This document shows positions 55,581 to 64,000 of a stretch of 64,000 bases of DNA, piece after piece. The translations under genes and the position numbers were made by a program. This DNA comes from Pseudaminobacter soli (ex Li et al. 2025) (GTDB taxonomy: Bacteria; Pseudomonadota; Alphaproteobacteria; Rhizobiales; Rhizobiaceae). Where the stretch lies: contig NZ_PXYL01000001.1 of NCBI RefSeq assembly GCF_003012705.1, positions 496,001-560,000 of the forward strand. The letters are read 5' to 3'. The notes below the pieces were generated by a model that saw nothing but the letters and a program-made list of their open reading frames with translations, had not been told where the DNA came from and searched no databases. Numbering within the stretch: the first letter of the stretch is position 1; each line of letters begins with the position of its first letter.

Positions 55581-58500
55581 TCAGCTGCAGCCGCTCGTGC
55601 TTCCGCAGGTGTCGCACTTCTCACAAGTGCCGTTGCGGACCATCGTAAAATTCTGGCACTCCGAGCACATGTTGCCGGTGTAGCCCTGCATGATCGCGCG
55701 GCTGCGGCGTTCGGCGGCCTTGGCCTTGGCGTCGGCCACTTCCTGGGCAGCGGCGTCGGTGAACAGGGCCGAAGTGGCGTCCTCGCGGACTTCCTCGGCC
55801 AGTTCCTTCGCCCGCTCCTCATAGTCGCGCTTGAAGGCGGTGGCCTCTTCGGCGAGCTCCGAAGTCACGGGCTTGAGCGCCGTCACCGTGCCCGACGAGA
55901 TCGAACGCACATTCGAACCCGAATAGGCGGTCGGCGCGGTCTTGGCCGGCTGGCCGGCGGGAGCGCCGGCAAAACCCTTCGGCTCGGAGCCGGCAACGCC
56001 GGACACCACCTTCAGCGGCGCGCCGCGGGTCAGGCCCTTGGATACGGCCTGTGCCCGACCCTCATTGATGCCACGGCCGAGCGCGGTGTTGGAAAAATCC
56101 GACGTGTCGACATGAGCGAGGTCGTTGCGGCCGAGATAGGACACGGCCAACTCACGGAACACATAGTCGAGGATCGACGTGGCGTTCTTGATCGCGTCAT
56201 TACCGATGACCATGCCGGCCGGCTCGAACTTGGTGAAGGTGAAGGCCTCCACATATTCGTCGAGCGGCACGCCGTACTGCAGGCCGAGCGAGATGGCGAT
56301 GGCGAAATTGTTCATCATCGCGCGGAAGGCAGCACCTTCCTTGTGCATGTCGATGAAGATCTCGCCCAGGCGCCCGTCGTCGAACTCGCCGGTGCGCAGA
56401 TACACCTTGTGGCCGCCGATAACGGCCTTCTGCGTGTAGCCCTTGCGGCGGTTCGGCAGTTTTTCGCGGTCGCGCACCACCTTCTCGATGACGCGCTCGA
56501 TGATCTTCTCGGCAACGGTGACGGCCTGCGCGGCGGCAGGGGCGGCAACCAGCGCCTCGACGGCGTCCTCGGCTTCCTCTTCGTCGTCCTGGATCAGCGA
56601 GGCGTTGAGCGGCTGGCTGAGCTTGGAGCCGTCGCGGTAGAGCGCATTGGCCTTCAGCGCCAGCTTCCAGGAGAGCATATAGGCGTTCTTGCAGTCCTCG
56701 ACCGTCGCCTCATTGGGCATGTTGATGGTCTTGGAGATGGCGCCCGAGATGAAGGGCTGGGCAGCCGCCATCATGCGGATGTGGCTTTCCACCGACAGGT
56801 AGCGCTTGCCGATCTTGCCGCACGGATTGGCGCAGTCGAACACCGGATAGTGCTCGGCCTTGAGGAAGGGCGCGCCTTCCAGCGTCATCGCACCGCAGAC
56901 ATGGATGTTGGCGGCCTCGATGTCCTTCTTGGAGAAGCCGAGAGCCGGCAGCATCTCGAAGGAGAAGTCGTTGAGCTGCTCGTCGGTGAGGCCGAGCGAC
57001 TGCTTGCAGAAGTCCTCGCCCAGCGTCCACTTGTTGAACACGAACTTGATGTCGAAGGCGCTCTTGAGAGCCGAGTTCAGCGCCTCGATCTTCTCGTCGG
57101 TGAAACCCTTGGCCTTCAGCGTCGAGGGGTTCACGCCCGGCGCCTGGTTGAGGTTGCCGTGGCCGACGGCATAGGCCTCGATCTCTGCGATCTGGCTTTC
57201 CGAATAGCCCAGCGTGCGCAGGGCTTCCGGCACGGCGCGGTTGATGATCTTGAAGTAGCCGCCGCCGGCAAGCTTCTTGAACTTCACCAGGGCGAAGTCG
57301 GGCTCGATGCCGGTGGTGTCGCAGTCCATGACGAGGCCGATCGTGCCCGTGGGCGCGATAACGGTGGCCTGCGCGTTGCGATAGCCGTGCTTTTCGCCGA
57401 GCTCGATGGCGCGGTCCCAGGCGGCCTGGGCGTGGCTGATCAGCTCGGCCTGCGGGCAGTCCTCGGCAATCAGACCCACCGGGTTGACCGACAGCTTCTC
57501 ATAGCCCTGGTTTTCGCCATAGGCGGCGCGGCGGTGGTTGCGCATCACGCGCAGCATGTTTTCGGCGTTGCGCTCATAGTCGGCGAAGGCGCCGAGCTCG
57601 CCGGCCATCTCGGCCGAGGTGGCATAGGCCACGCCGGTCATGATCGCGGTCAGCGCGCCGCAGATGGCGCGGCCTTCCTTCGAGTCATAGGGAATGCCGG
57701 AGGTCATCAGCAGGCCGCCGATATTGGCGTAGCCGAGGCCGAGCGTGCGGTATTCGTAGGAAAGCTTGGCGATTTCCTTGGACGGGAACTGCGCCATCAT
57801 CACCGAGATTTCGAGCACCATGGTCCACAGGCGCGTGGTGTGCTCATAGGCTGCGATGTCGATGTCGCCATTGGCCTGCCGGTACGGCAGCAGGTTGATG
57901 GAGGCGAGGTTGCAGGCCGTGTCGTCGAGGAACATGTATTCCGAGCACGGGTTCGAGCCGCGGATCGGGCCGGCTGCCGGCGAGGTGTGCCAGTCGTTCA
58001 TCGTGGTGTTGAAGTGCAGGCCCGGATCGGCCGAGGCCCAGGCGGCGTAGCCGATCTTCTCCCACAGGTCGCGCGCCTTCAGCGTCTTTAGCACCTTGCC
58101 GTCCTTGCGGGCGGTCAGGTGCCAGTCGCCATCGTTCTCCACGGCGCGCAGGAAGTCGTCCTTCAGCGAGATCGAGTTGTTCGAGTTCTGGCCGGAGACG
58201 GTCAGATAGGCTTCCGAATCCCAATCCGTGTCGTAGGTCTGGAAGTCGAGCGCGTTGTAGCCCTGGCGCGCGAACTGGATGACGCGCTGGACGTAGTTTT
58301 CCGGCACCGAGTTCTTCTTGGCGGCGCGGATCTCGCGCTTCAGCGCGGTGTTGATGGCGGGGTCGAAGCAGTCGTCGTCCTGGCCTTCGCAGTTCACGCA
58401 AGCGGCCATGATCTTGGTCAGGTGCTGCTTGACGATCTTGGAGCCGGTGACGAGCGCCGCAACCTTCTGCTCTTCCTTGACCTTCCAGTCGATGAAGGCC

Positions 58501-59372
58501 TCGATGTCCGGATGGTCGGCATCGACGATGACCATCTTGGCGGCGCGGCGGGTGGTGCCGCCCGACTTGATGGCGCCCGCAGCGCGGTCGCCGATCTTGA
58601 GGAAGCTCATCAGGCCCGACGACTTGCCGCCGCCCGAAAGCTTTTCGCCTTCGCCGCGCAGCATGGAGAAGTTGGAGCCGGTGCCCGAGCCATACTTGAA
58701 CAGGCGCGCCTCGCGCACCCACAGGTCCATGATGCCGCCCTCGTTGACGAGGTCGTCACCGACCGACTGGATGAAGCAGGCATGCGGCTGCGGGTGTTCG
58801 TAGGCCGACTTGGACTTGGTCAGCTTGCCGGTAAAGGGGTCGACGTAATAGTGGCCCTGGCCGGGGCCGTCGATGCCATAGGCCCAGTGCAGGCCGGTGT
58901 TGAACCACTGCGGCGAGTTCGGCGCCACGCGCTGGGTGGCAAGCATGTAGGAGAGTTCATCTTTGAAGGCGAGGGCGTCGGCTTCGGAGTCGAAATAGCC
59001 GCCCTTCCAGCCCCAGTAGGTCCAGGTGCCGGCGAGACGGTCGAAAACCTGGCGAGCGTCGCGCTCGGAGCCGTAGCGCTCGTTTTCCGGCAGCGCCGCC
59101 AGCGCGTCCTCGTCGGGCACGGAGCGCCACAGGAAGGAGGGGACGTCGTTCTCCTCGACCTTCTTCAGGCGAGCGGGCACACCGGCCTTGCGGAAATACT
59201 TTTGGGCGAGGATGTCGGCCGCGACCTGGCTGAACTGCGCGGGCACGTCGATGTCTTCGAGCCGGAAGACGATCGAACCGTCCGGGTTCTTGATTTCGCT
59301 CACCGCTTTGCGGAATTCGATCTCCGCGTAAGCCGATTGTCCGTCCTTGGTGAAACGACGCTCGATGCGCAT
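55581..59372 (-). CDS. nrdJ: Vitamin B12-dependent ribonucleotide reductase (class II)
   Basis: A 1263-residue NrdJ of the large alphaproteobacterial type. It reduces ribonucleotides to deoxyribonucleotides with adenosylcobalamin, independent of oxygen. The barrel motif [21 protein letters not shown] carries the active-site Cys/Glu region; [23 protein letters not shown] is the loop region. The C-terminus ends in a Cys-rich zinc-ribbon-like tail ([21 protein letters not shown]) that holds the redox-shuttle cysteines. ATG 59372 has GAGGACG upstream. A structured leader and an NrdR box precede it. Confidence 0.97.
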   Translation of the reverse strand: MRIERRFTKDGQSAYAEIEFRKAVSEIKNPDGSIVFRLEDIDVPAQFSQVAADILAQKYFRKAGVPARLKKVEENDVPSFLWRSVPDEDALAALPENERYGSERDARQVFDRLAGTWTYWGWKGGYFDSEADALAFKDELSYMLATQRVAPNSPQWFNTGLHWAYGIDGPGQGHYYVDPFTGKLTKSKSAYEHPQPHACFIQSVGDDLVNEGGIMDLWVREARLFKYGSGTGSNFSMLRGEGEKLSGGGKSSGLMSFLKIGDRAAGAIKSGGTTRRAAKMVIVDADHPDIEAFIDWKVKEEQKVAALVTGSKIVKQHLTKIMAACVNCEGQDDDCFDPAINTALKREIRAAKKNSVPENYVQRVIQFARQGYNALDFQTYDTDWDSEAYLTVSGQNSNNSISLKDDFLRAVENDGDWHLTARKDGKVLKTLKARDLWEKIGYAAWASADPGLHFNTTMNDWHTSPAAGPIRGSNPCSEYMFLDDTACNLASINLLPYRQANGDIDIAAYEHTTRLWTMVLEISVMMAQFPSKEIAKLSYEYRTLGLGYANIGGLLMTSGIPYDSKEGRAICGALTAIMTGVAYATSAEMAGELGAFADYERNAENMLRVMRNHRRAAYGENQGYEKLSVNPVGLIAEDCPQAELISHAQAAWDRAIELGEKHGYRNAQATVIAPTGTIGLVMDCDTTGIEPDFALVKFKKLAGGGYFKIINRAVPEALRTLGYSESQIAEIEAYAVGHGNLNQAPGVNPSTLKAKGFTDEKIEALNSALKSAFDIKFVFNKWTLGEDFCKQSLGLTDEQLNDFSFEMLPALGFSKKDIEAANIHVCGAMTLEGAPFLKAEHYPVFDCANPCGKIGKRYLSVESHIRMMAAAQPFISGAISKTINMPNEATVEDCKNAYMLSWKLALKANALYRDGSKLSQPLNASLIQDDEEEAEDAVEALVAAPAAAQAVTVAEKIIERVIEKVVRDREKLPNRRKGYTQKAVIGGHKVYLRTGEFDDGRLGEIFIDMHKEGAAFRAMMNNFAIAISLGLQYGVPLDEYVEAFTFTKFEPAGMVIGNDAIKNATSILDYVFRELAVSYLGRNDLAHVDTSDFSNTALGRGINEGRAQAVSKGLTRGAPLKVVSGVAGSEPKGFAGAPAGQPAKTAPTAYSGSNVRSISSGTVTALKPVTSELAEEATAFKRDYEERAKELAEEVREDATSALFTDAAAQEVADAKAKAAERRSRAIMQGYTGNMCSECQNFTMVRNGTCEKCDTCGSTSGCS

Positions 59373-59638
59373 GGGTTCGTCCTCAAGTCCCTATATCTAG
59401 CGCCTATCCATTGGAAACCGTCGCAGTTTCCATATGTAGGCGCGTGCCCTTCAAAATCCCACCCGGACCTGTACGGTCCGGCCCCGATTCTCGCGCCAGC
59501 CGGAGGCGCCTAAACCGTCGTTGCCGTGACGGTTGGCGACCCTTTGAGCGACTGGCCCGAAGGTCCTTTTCCAACAGCTTGGTTGTGAGTCCCTGTGCGG
59601 GAGATTTCACATTACCTGGTGCTGCATGGTGGCCGCAA
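59373..59638 (-). promoter_or_regulatory. Stem-loop-rich leader of nrdJ
   Basis: About 265 bp between the NrdR box and the nrdJ ATG contain four consecutive inverted repeats: 59401-59442 (CGCCTA/TAGGCG enclosing GGAAAC/GTTTCC), 59463-59481 (CCGGACC/GGTCCGG), 59493-59509 (GCGCC/GGCGC) and 59513-59534 (AACCGTC/GACGGTT). I do not find the B12-box or other conserved parts of a cobalamin riboswitch. That it is a transcribed leader depends on the promoter lying at the NrdR box. Confidence 0.5.
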
Positions 59639-59654
59639 ACACTAAATATAGTGC
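59639..59654. promoter_or_regulatory. NrdR box upstream of nrdJ
   Basis: ACACTAAATATAGTGC matches the NrdR consensus ACACWATATATWGTGT closely. NrdR is the ATP/dATP-sensing repressor of bacterial ribonucleotide reductase genes. A 15-bp perfect palindrome is centred 31.5 bp away at 59671-59685, matching the three-turn spacing usual for paired NrdR boxes, though its sequence is not consensus-like. Confidence 0.7.
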
Positions 59655-60048
59655 TAACAACTTATTTCTTCCAGCATCATGCTGGACCTACACGGCAAAA
59701 AAATCCCGCAAAAAATCCATGCGTTTGCCTGCCGTCGAAACGGGCAAAACCGCCAGAACGCGTGGATATTCGGGATTGAGAGACCGGCTAGAGAAATCCG
59801 CCGGCCGCGCCCTGAACAAGAGCACGTGGCCCATATGAGACGACTCGGATTTCGTCGTCAAGGGCTCGTTTCTGTAACTTTTATGACCCCAATATCTTGT
59901 GTGTCAGATGTGTGGATAATGGGGACAGGAGCTGTCTGAAAGCTCTTGCCTGTGAACGATTTCGTTCAGGGGCTTGATCGCCGACTTCCGGTGTCTGTAG
60001 CCGATCGCGGCTAATGGTCCTTGTGGAACGGCCGGGCGGAGACGAAGG
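59655..60048. other. Intergenic region upstream of nrdJ
   Basis: About 390 bp between the NrdR box and the end of the phosphate transporter gene. It includes CCAGCATCATGCTGG (59671-59685) and an exact match to the DnaA box (TGTGGATAA, 59911-59919; the reverse complement is TTATCCACA). No gene is supported. Confidence 0.5.
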
Positions 60049-61587
60049 TCAGGAAAAAGCACCGAGCACGGCATAGACCAGTGCGCCCAGAAGGCCCGAG
60101 GCGGGCACGGTGGTGGCCCAGGCCGTCACGATCGTGGTCAGATGGGCGCGCCGCACCAGCTTGCGCCGATTGAGCTCCTCGGCCGAGGGCAGCTTGCGCG
60201 GGTCTTCGTCCGAGTCGTCCTCGTCGGCAAGGTCGTCCTCGGTCAATCCGCGCTTGGTGCGCTTACGCTCCAGCTTGCGCTGCAAATAGGCGCGGCGGTG
60301 CGCGGAGTGGGCGATGTACCACTCGCGAAACACGCCGACGCCGAACACCGCGCCGACGGCGATATGGGTCGAACTGACCGGCAGGCCGAACCAGGACGCG
60401 GCAATCACGATGATCGACACGGCGAGTGCCACCGAATAGGCCCGCATGGGATTGAGCTTGGTGATCTCGCTGCCGACGATGCGGACCAGCTTCGGCCCGT
60501 AAAGCAGCAGACCGCAGGAGATGCCGAGCGCACCGATCAGCATCACCCAGAACGGAATGTCGACGATATTGGTCACCTGGCCGATCTTGGCCGCATGGAC
60601 GATCGCTGCCAGCGGCCCCACCGCATTGGCGACGTCGTTTGCGCCATGCGCGAAGGAGAGCAGCGCGGCCGAGCCGATCAGTGGCAGGCGGAAGAGGGCA
60701 CGCAGCGAGCGGTTGCGGTTCGGCATGCCTTGCGACTGCAGCAGCACCGAACGATTGGAGATCGCCCAGGCCGCGATGAAGGTTGCGACGCCGATCAGCG
60801 TCGTCGTCGGCAAGCCGAGATGCAGGCCGAGCCTTGTCACCAGATAGGTGGCGAAGGAGCCGACCATCAGCGCCGTCAGCACCGGAACCCAGCGCCGCGC
60901 GGCGGCGATCTTGTCGTCCTGATAGATGATGGCCGTCTTGATGAAGGCCTGGAAGATGATGGCGACGCCTGCACCGAGGGCAGGGGTTACGATCCATGAG
61001 GTTGCGATCGTTGCCATCGATAGCCAGTTGATGGCGTCGAGACCGGCAGCGGCGGCGGCCGCGCCCACGACGCCGCCCACAATGGCGTGGGTGGTCGAGA
61101 TCGGTGCGCCGACCCAGGTGGAAAAATTGATCCAGAGCGCCGAGGACACAAGTGCTGCAAGCATCAGGCGGATCAGCACTGACGGATCGACAAAAACCTC
61201 GGGCCGGATGATTTCGCTGGAAATGGTGGCGACCACCGTGTCGCCGGCGATGAGGGCGCCCATGACCTCGAAGATGGCCGCCAGCACCAGCGCGCTGACC
61301 ATCGTAATGGCCCTGGCTCCGACGGCCGCGCCGACATTGTTGGCGACGTCGTTGGCGCCGATGTTCATGGCCATGTAGGCGGCAAGCCCGGCGGCGACGA
61401 TAACGACCAGCGCGCGCGGCTCGCCGAGCGCGTAGATCGAGGCCGCCGCAGCCGCCAGCAGCAGGAAAACCAGCGCCAGGCCCGGCGCAGTCAAGCCACG
61501 CAGCACGAATCCGGTCGCCTCCTCGATGTTGGCGAGTCGGCCGAGATCCTTGTCGAGTGTGTGCTTACTGCGCGAAGTACGGTTCAT
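60049..61587 (-). CDS. PiT-family inorganic phosphate transporter
   Basis: A 512-residue membrane protein with the duplicated PiT signature (NIGANDVANNVGAAVG in the first half, FAHGANDVANAVGPLAA in the second) and about ten transmembrane segments, with a large charged cytoplasmic loop near residues 425-475. PiT proteins import phosphate (as metal-phosphate) with protons or sodium at low affinity. No PhoU-like gene is adjacent. Confidence 0.93.
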   Translation of the reverse strand: MNRTSRSKHTLDKDLGRLANIEEATGFVLRGLTAPGLALVFLLLAAAAASIYALGEPRALVVIVAAGLAAYMAMNIGANDVANNVGAAVGARAITMVSALVLAAIFEVMGALIAGDTVVATISSEIIRPEVFVDPSVLIRLMLAALVSSALWINFSTWVGAPISTTHAIVGGVVGAAAAAAGLDAINWLSMATIATSWIVTPALGAGVAIIFQAFIKTAIIYQDDKIAAARRWVPVLTALMVGSFATYLVTRLGLHLGLPTTTLIGVATFIAAWAISNRSVLLQSQGMPNRNRSLRALFRLPLIGSAALLSFAHGANDVANAVGPLAAIVHAAKIGQVTNIVDIPFWVMLIGALGISCGLLLYGPKLVRIVGSEITKLNPMRAYSVALAVSIIVIAASWFGLPVSSTHIAVGAVFGVGVFREWYIAHSAHRRAYLQRKLERKRTKRGLTEDDLADEDDSDEDPRKLPSAEELNRRKLVRRAHLTTIVTAWATTVPASGLLGALVYAVLGAFS

Positions 61588-61680
61588 TGGAGCGTCCGTA
61601 CCTGTCGGCAGCTGCCTAACGCAAGATTAGGGGGGAATACTCTGCCTGCTGGCTTGTACATGGTCGGCAGGCTAGGGGTT

Positions 61681-62172
61681 TCAGGCGGCGTTTTTAAGAG
61701 AGCGCTGGCCGAAGCGCTTGATGAGTTCGCCGAGATCCGGTTCGCGCACCAGACCGGCCGCCCGAGAGGCAGGGAACCATTCGCGCCGGCGCTGGCCCTT
61801 TTCCCGCCATTTCGACTTGATCTCGGTGACTTCCATGGGGAACACCAGCACCTCGCAGCGCCGCGGCAGGCCGGACGGCTGCACTTTGCCGTAGAAATAG
61901 CGGCCGATGTCCATTTGAGCCATCGTGCCGGAGATGCCGGCTTCCTCGGCCGCCTCGCGCGCCGCGGATTCGAAGAGCTGCTCACCGCCTTCCGGCCATC
62001 CCTTGGGCAGAACCCAGCGGCCGGTATCGCGGCTGGTGATCAGCATGATCTCCACTACACCCTCACGAAGACGCCAGGGCAGCGCGGCCACCTGCACACG
62101 ACTGGGCATTGCCCCGAAGAGGCGCCGGATCCGCTCAGCGATGCGGTTGCGTGTGGTGTGGCTGATGAACAT
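61681..62172 (-). CDS. Nudix hydrolase
   Basis: A 163-residue protein with an intact Nudix box (GWPEGGEQLFESAAREAAEEAGI; G-x5-E-x7-REUXEEXGU). The layout (VQVAALPWRLREGVVEIMLITSRDTGRWVLPKG) resembles diphosphoinositol-polyphosphate-phosphohydrolase/ApnA-type enzymes; the substrate cannot be assigned. The start is uncertain: ATG 62172 has AGAGAGAG upstream, while ATG 62217 adds 15 basic residues without an RBS. Confidence 0.88.
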   Translation of the reverse strand: MFISHTTRNRIAERIRRLFGAMPSRVQVAALPWRLREGVVEIMLITSRDTGRWVLPKGWPEGGEQLFESAAREAAEEAGISGTMAQMDIGRYFYGKVQPSGLPRRCEVLVFPMEVTEIKSKWREKGQRRREWFPASRAAGLVREPDLGELIKRFGQRSLKNAA

Positions 62173-62385
62173 TGCTGCGCGCTCTCTCTGCGATCTCCGA
62201 TTCGTTTGCCGTCTCATTAATATTATGGGTAATTATGTGTAATAAAAGTCAAAAACCTGCGCATCCTGATCAATTTCAGGTGCCTCGCAAGGCTGGTGAC
62301 TGTCGGGAGCTTTCGGCTGATTGCTCCCGATCATATGGGATTTGTCTGTCCGGAAAATCAACCGAAGCAGGGAGACCGGCGGCCG

Positions 62386-62883
62386 TCAGCCGGCGTGGTC
62401 TTCCGCGATGGGCTTCTGATAGGTGAAGCCCAAATCCCAGGGGAAGTATATCCAGGTATCCTGTGACACCTCTGTGACAAAGGTGTCGACCAGCGGCCGG
62501 CCCTTGGGTTTTGCATAGACTGTGGCGAAATGCGCCTTGGGCATCATGGCCCGGACGATCGCTGCCGTCTTGCCGGTGTCGGTCAGGTCGTCGATGATCA
62601 GCGTGCCTTCGCCGTCGTCCTCAAGCAGGGCCGGGTTCACGTCCTTGAGCACCTTCAGCTGCCCCTGCGAGACGTAGTCATGGTAGGATGCGACGCAGAC
62701 GGTCTCGATCAGGCGGATGCCGAGTTCGCGCGAAATGATCGCCGCCGGCACGAGGCCGCCTCGGGTAATGCAGACGATCGCCTTCCACTGGCCGTTCACG
62801 CCGGAAAGCCGCCAGGCAAGCGCGCGGGCGTCACGGTGGAACTGATCCCAGGATACGGGAAATGCTTTTTCGGGAAGGGACAT
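62386..62883 (-). CDS. gpt: Xanthine-guanine phosphoribosyltransferase
   Basis: A 165-residue type I phosphoribosyltransferase: [23 protein letters not shown] at the N-terminus and the PRPP-binding loop [13 protein letters not shown]. It salvages xanthine, guanine and hypoxanthine to nucleotides. I chose ATG 62883 by family start; the preceding 20 codons carry no domain. Confidence 0.92.
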   Translation of the reverse strand: MSLPEKAFPVSWDQFHRDARALAWRLSGVNGQWKAIVCITRGGLVPAAIISRELGIRLIETVCVASYHDYVSQGQLKVLKDVNPALLEDDGEGTLIIDDLTDTGKTAAIVRAMMPKAHFATVYAKPKGRPLVDTFVTEVSQDTWIYFPWDLGFTYQKPIAEDHAG

Positions 62884-63110
62884 GGGGCTCGGCACTCCGA
62901 TGGCGCGCTCGACACGCGCGAAGATTGGGGAATGCGGGCGCAATTAGCCGGAAAGACTGCCGTTTGGCAAGCCTTTCCGCCATTTTGGTGTGTGTCGAAT
63001 GACATAGGGTTAGCGACGAGCATGGAGGTCGCCGGAAATCGCATTGCTCGACTCGGAGTAGGGCTGTTGCGCATACCCCGTTCAGAAGCGACTCGTTCCC
63101 CTGCGCCCGG

Positions 63111-63953
63111 TCAGCGCGACATGAAAGTCGCTACCGGCATGGATTGCAGGACGGTGCGCGTGATGCCCCCGAACAGCAGCTGGCGCAACCAGGAATGGCT
63201 GTAGGCGCCAAGAACGAGAAGATCCGTGTCGGTGCCCGCGATGCGTGCCTGCAAAATATGATCGACCGAGCGCCCCCGCGAGGATTCGGCAACCACGCTC
63301 ACGTTCACCCCGTGCCTGGAAAGCGCTGTGGCGATTTCGGCGCCCGAGGCCTCGGCATCCTGCTCGACATCTTCGGGCGGGTCGATGACGAAGACCTCCG
63401 TGTGCTCCGCTTCCAGCATCAGCGGCAATGCGTCGAAGGCCGCCCGCGCCGCCTCGCGGCTGCCGTTCCATGCCAGCAATACGCGCCGGAAGCTGCCGTC
63501 ATGCGCCGGCCCGGCGTGCGGCACGATCAGCACCGGCCGGCCGGATTCGAACAAAAGTGCGTCGACATCGGCCGTGGCCGTGGATTCGGCATGCGGGTTG
63601 CGCTGTGCGGCAATGACCAGATCGGCGCAGCGCGCGCTCGAAATTCCGGAGTGCGCGCTGTCGCCTGAAAAACTTTCCAGGCTGCGCCATTCGAAGGAAA
63701 GGCCCGCGCCGCGCAGGCGGCCGCGGAACATCGCCTGCAAGGCGTCGGCACGCTCCTTGTTGAGCTCGGCCGTGGTCTGCAGGAACTCCGTATCGGGAAA
63801 GCCGACCGCCGACGTATATGCCACCGGCAGCGCCTCGGCATGGACGCCGATCAGATGGCTGTCGTAACGCGCGGCGAGCGGGAGGGCGCAATCGAGCACC
63901 CGCTCGGCGTCGTCCTTGCTTTGGATGATGGCGACGATCGTCTTGAACGACAT
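63111..63953 (-). CDS. Tandem universal stress protein
   Basis: A 280-residue protein of two UspA-like halves. The second half keeps the ATP-binding pattern GAYSHSWLRQLLFGGITRTVLQSMPVATF (G-x2-G-x9-G-S/T type). The first half (MSFKTIVAIIQSKDDAERVLDCALPLA) is more diverged. Such proteins help survival under starvation or oxidative stress. ATG 63953 has GGAGG 6 nt upstream. The window ends 47 bp further on. Confidence 0.88.
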   Translation of the reverse strand: MSFKTIVAIIQSKDDAERVLDCALPLAARYDSHLIGVHAEALPVAYTSAVGFPDTEFLQTTAELNKERADALQAMFRGRLRGAGLSFEWRSLESFSGDSAHSGISSARCADLVIAAQRNPHAESTATADVDALLFESGRPVLIVPHAGPAHDGSFRRVLLAWNGSREAARAAFDALPLMLEAEHTEVFVIDPPEDVEQDAEASGAEIATALSRHGVNVSVVAESSRGRSVDHILQARIAGTDTDLLVLGAYSHSWLRQLLFGGITRTVLQSMPVATFMSR

Positions 63954-64000
63954 AGGCGGCCTCCGTGGTGGCGCTGGCAGGATCCCTGCACGGCGCACTT

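Noticed and set aside
59373-59638. Cobalamin riboswitch upstream of nrdJ
   Set aside because: Expected because NrdJ uses B12, but the conserved B12-box and the GCCACTG-type segment are not found on the minus strand. Only unassigned hairpins remain.

Overview
The window reads as a contiguous, GC-rich chromosome segment of an alphaproteobacterium of the Hyphomicrobiales (Rhizobiales), most plausibly a Mesorhizobium/Phyllobacteriaceae relative. The clues are a BA14K-type secreted protein, a full suf operon headed by an Irr-type iron box, a short tail-less FtsZ2, a B12-dependent NrdJ ribonucleotide reductase preceded by an NrdR box, and the general gene style. I see no transposase, integrase, phage gene, plasmid origin or CRISPR array.

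Left part (1-5.3 kb): divergent tRNA-Asp(GTC) and tRNA-Val(TAC) genes, a one-piece EgtB-EgtD fusion for ergothioneine synthesis, and a secreted Gly/Arg/Trp repeat protein ending in a BA14K-like domain.

Catabolic island (5.3-20.4 kb): a GntR regulator is divergent from a gentisate-dioxygenase-like cupin, an FAH-family hydrolase and a flavoprotein reductase. A second same-strand operon follows: a NicX-type dihydroxypyridine dioxygenase, an acyl-CoA-dehydrogenase-fold flavoprotein lacking the usual catalytic Glu, an SRPBCC-alpha/beta-hydrolase fusion, TetR, a glutamine-synthetase-like ligase, a small flavin reductase and an APC permease. A near-identical palindrome (ATTTTCGAAAAT / ATCTTCGAAAAT) stands before both operons, suggesting one GntR regulon. 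The set looks like import, hydroxylation and ring opening of an aromatic or N-heteroaromatic amine or acid whose identity I cannot fix. An EmrAB-type efflux pair with its own divergent TetR and two matching operators closes the island.

Surface and sugar section (20.8-33.4 kb): a very large autotransporter built of IPT/TIG, He_PIG, cadherin-like and FN3-like modules; a DUF3175 protein; trehalose synthesis (otsA with an N-terminal membrane anchor, otsB); an amylo-alpha-1,6-glucosidase-like enzyme; a GT4 glycosyltransferase; and a tiny secreted Gly-Asn repeat protein behind an AT-rich stretch.

Housekeeping section (33.7-64 kb): D-amino-acid-transaminase-like enzyme, M23 peptidase, 1-Cys Bcp, a giant AsmA-like protein, TyrS, PaiB-like protein, alpha/beta hydrolase, the suf operon (IscS-type desulfurase, sufB, C, D, S, T-like, A), GFA protein, TfoX-N protein, YbaK-like deacylase, FtsZ2, acylphosphatase (TTG start), a LuxR regulator broken by a one-base frameshift, a 2OG-Fe(II) oxygenase, NrdJ with a long stem-loop-rich leader, a PiT phosphate transporter, a Nudix hydrolase, Gpt and a tandem universal stress protein.
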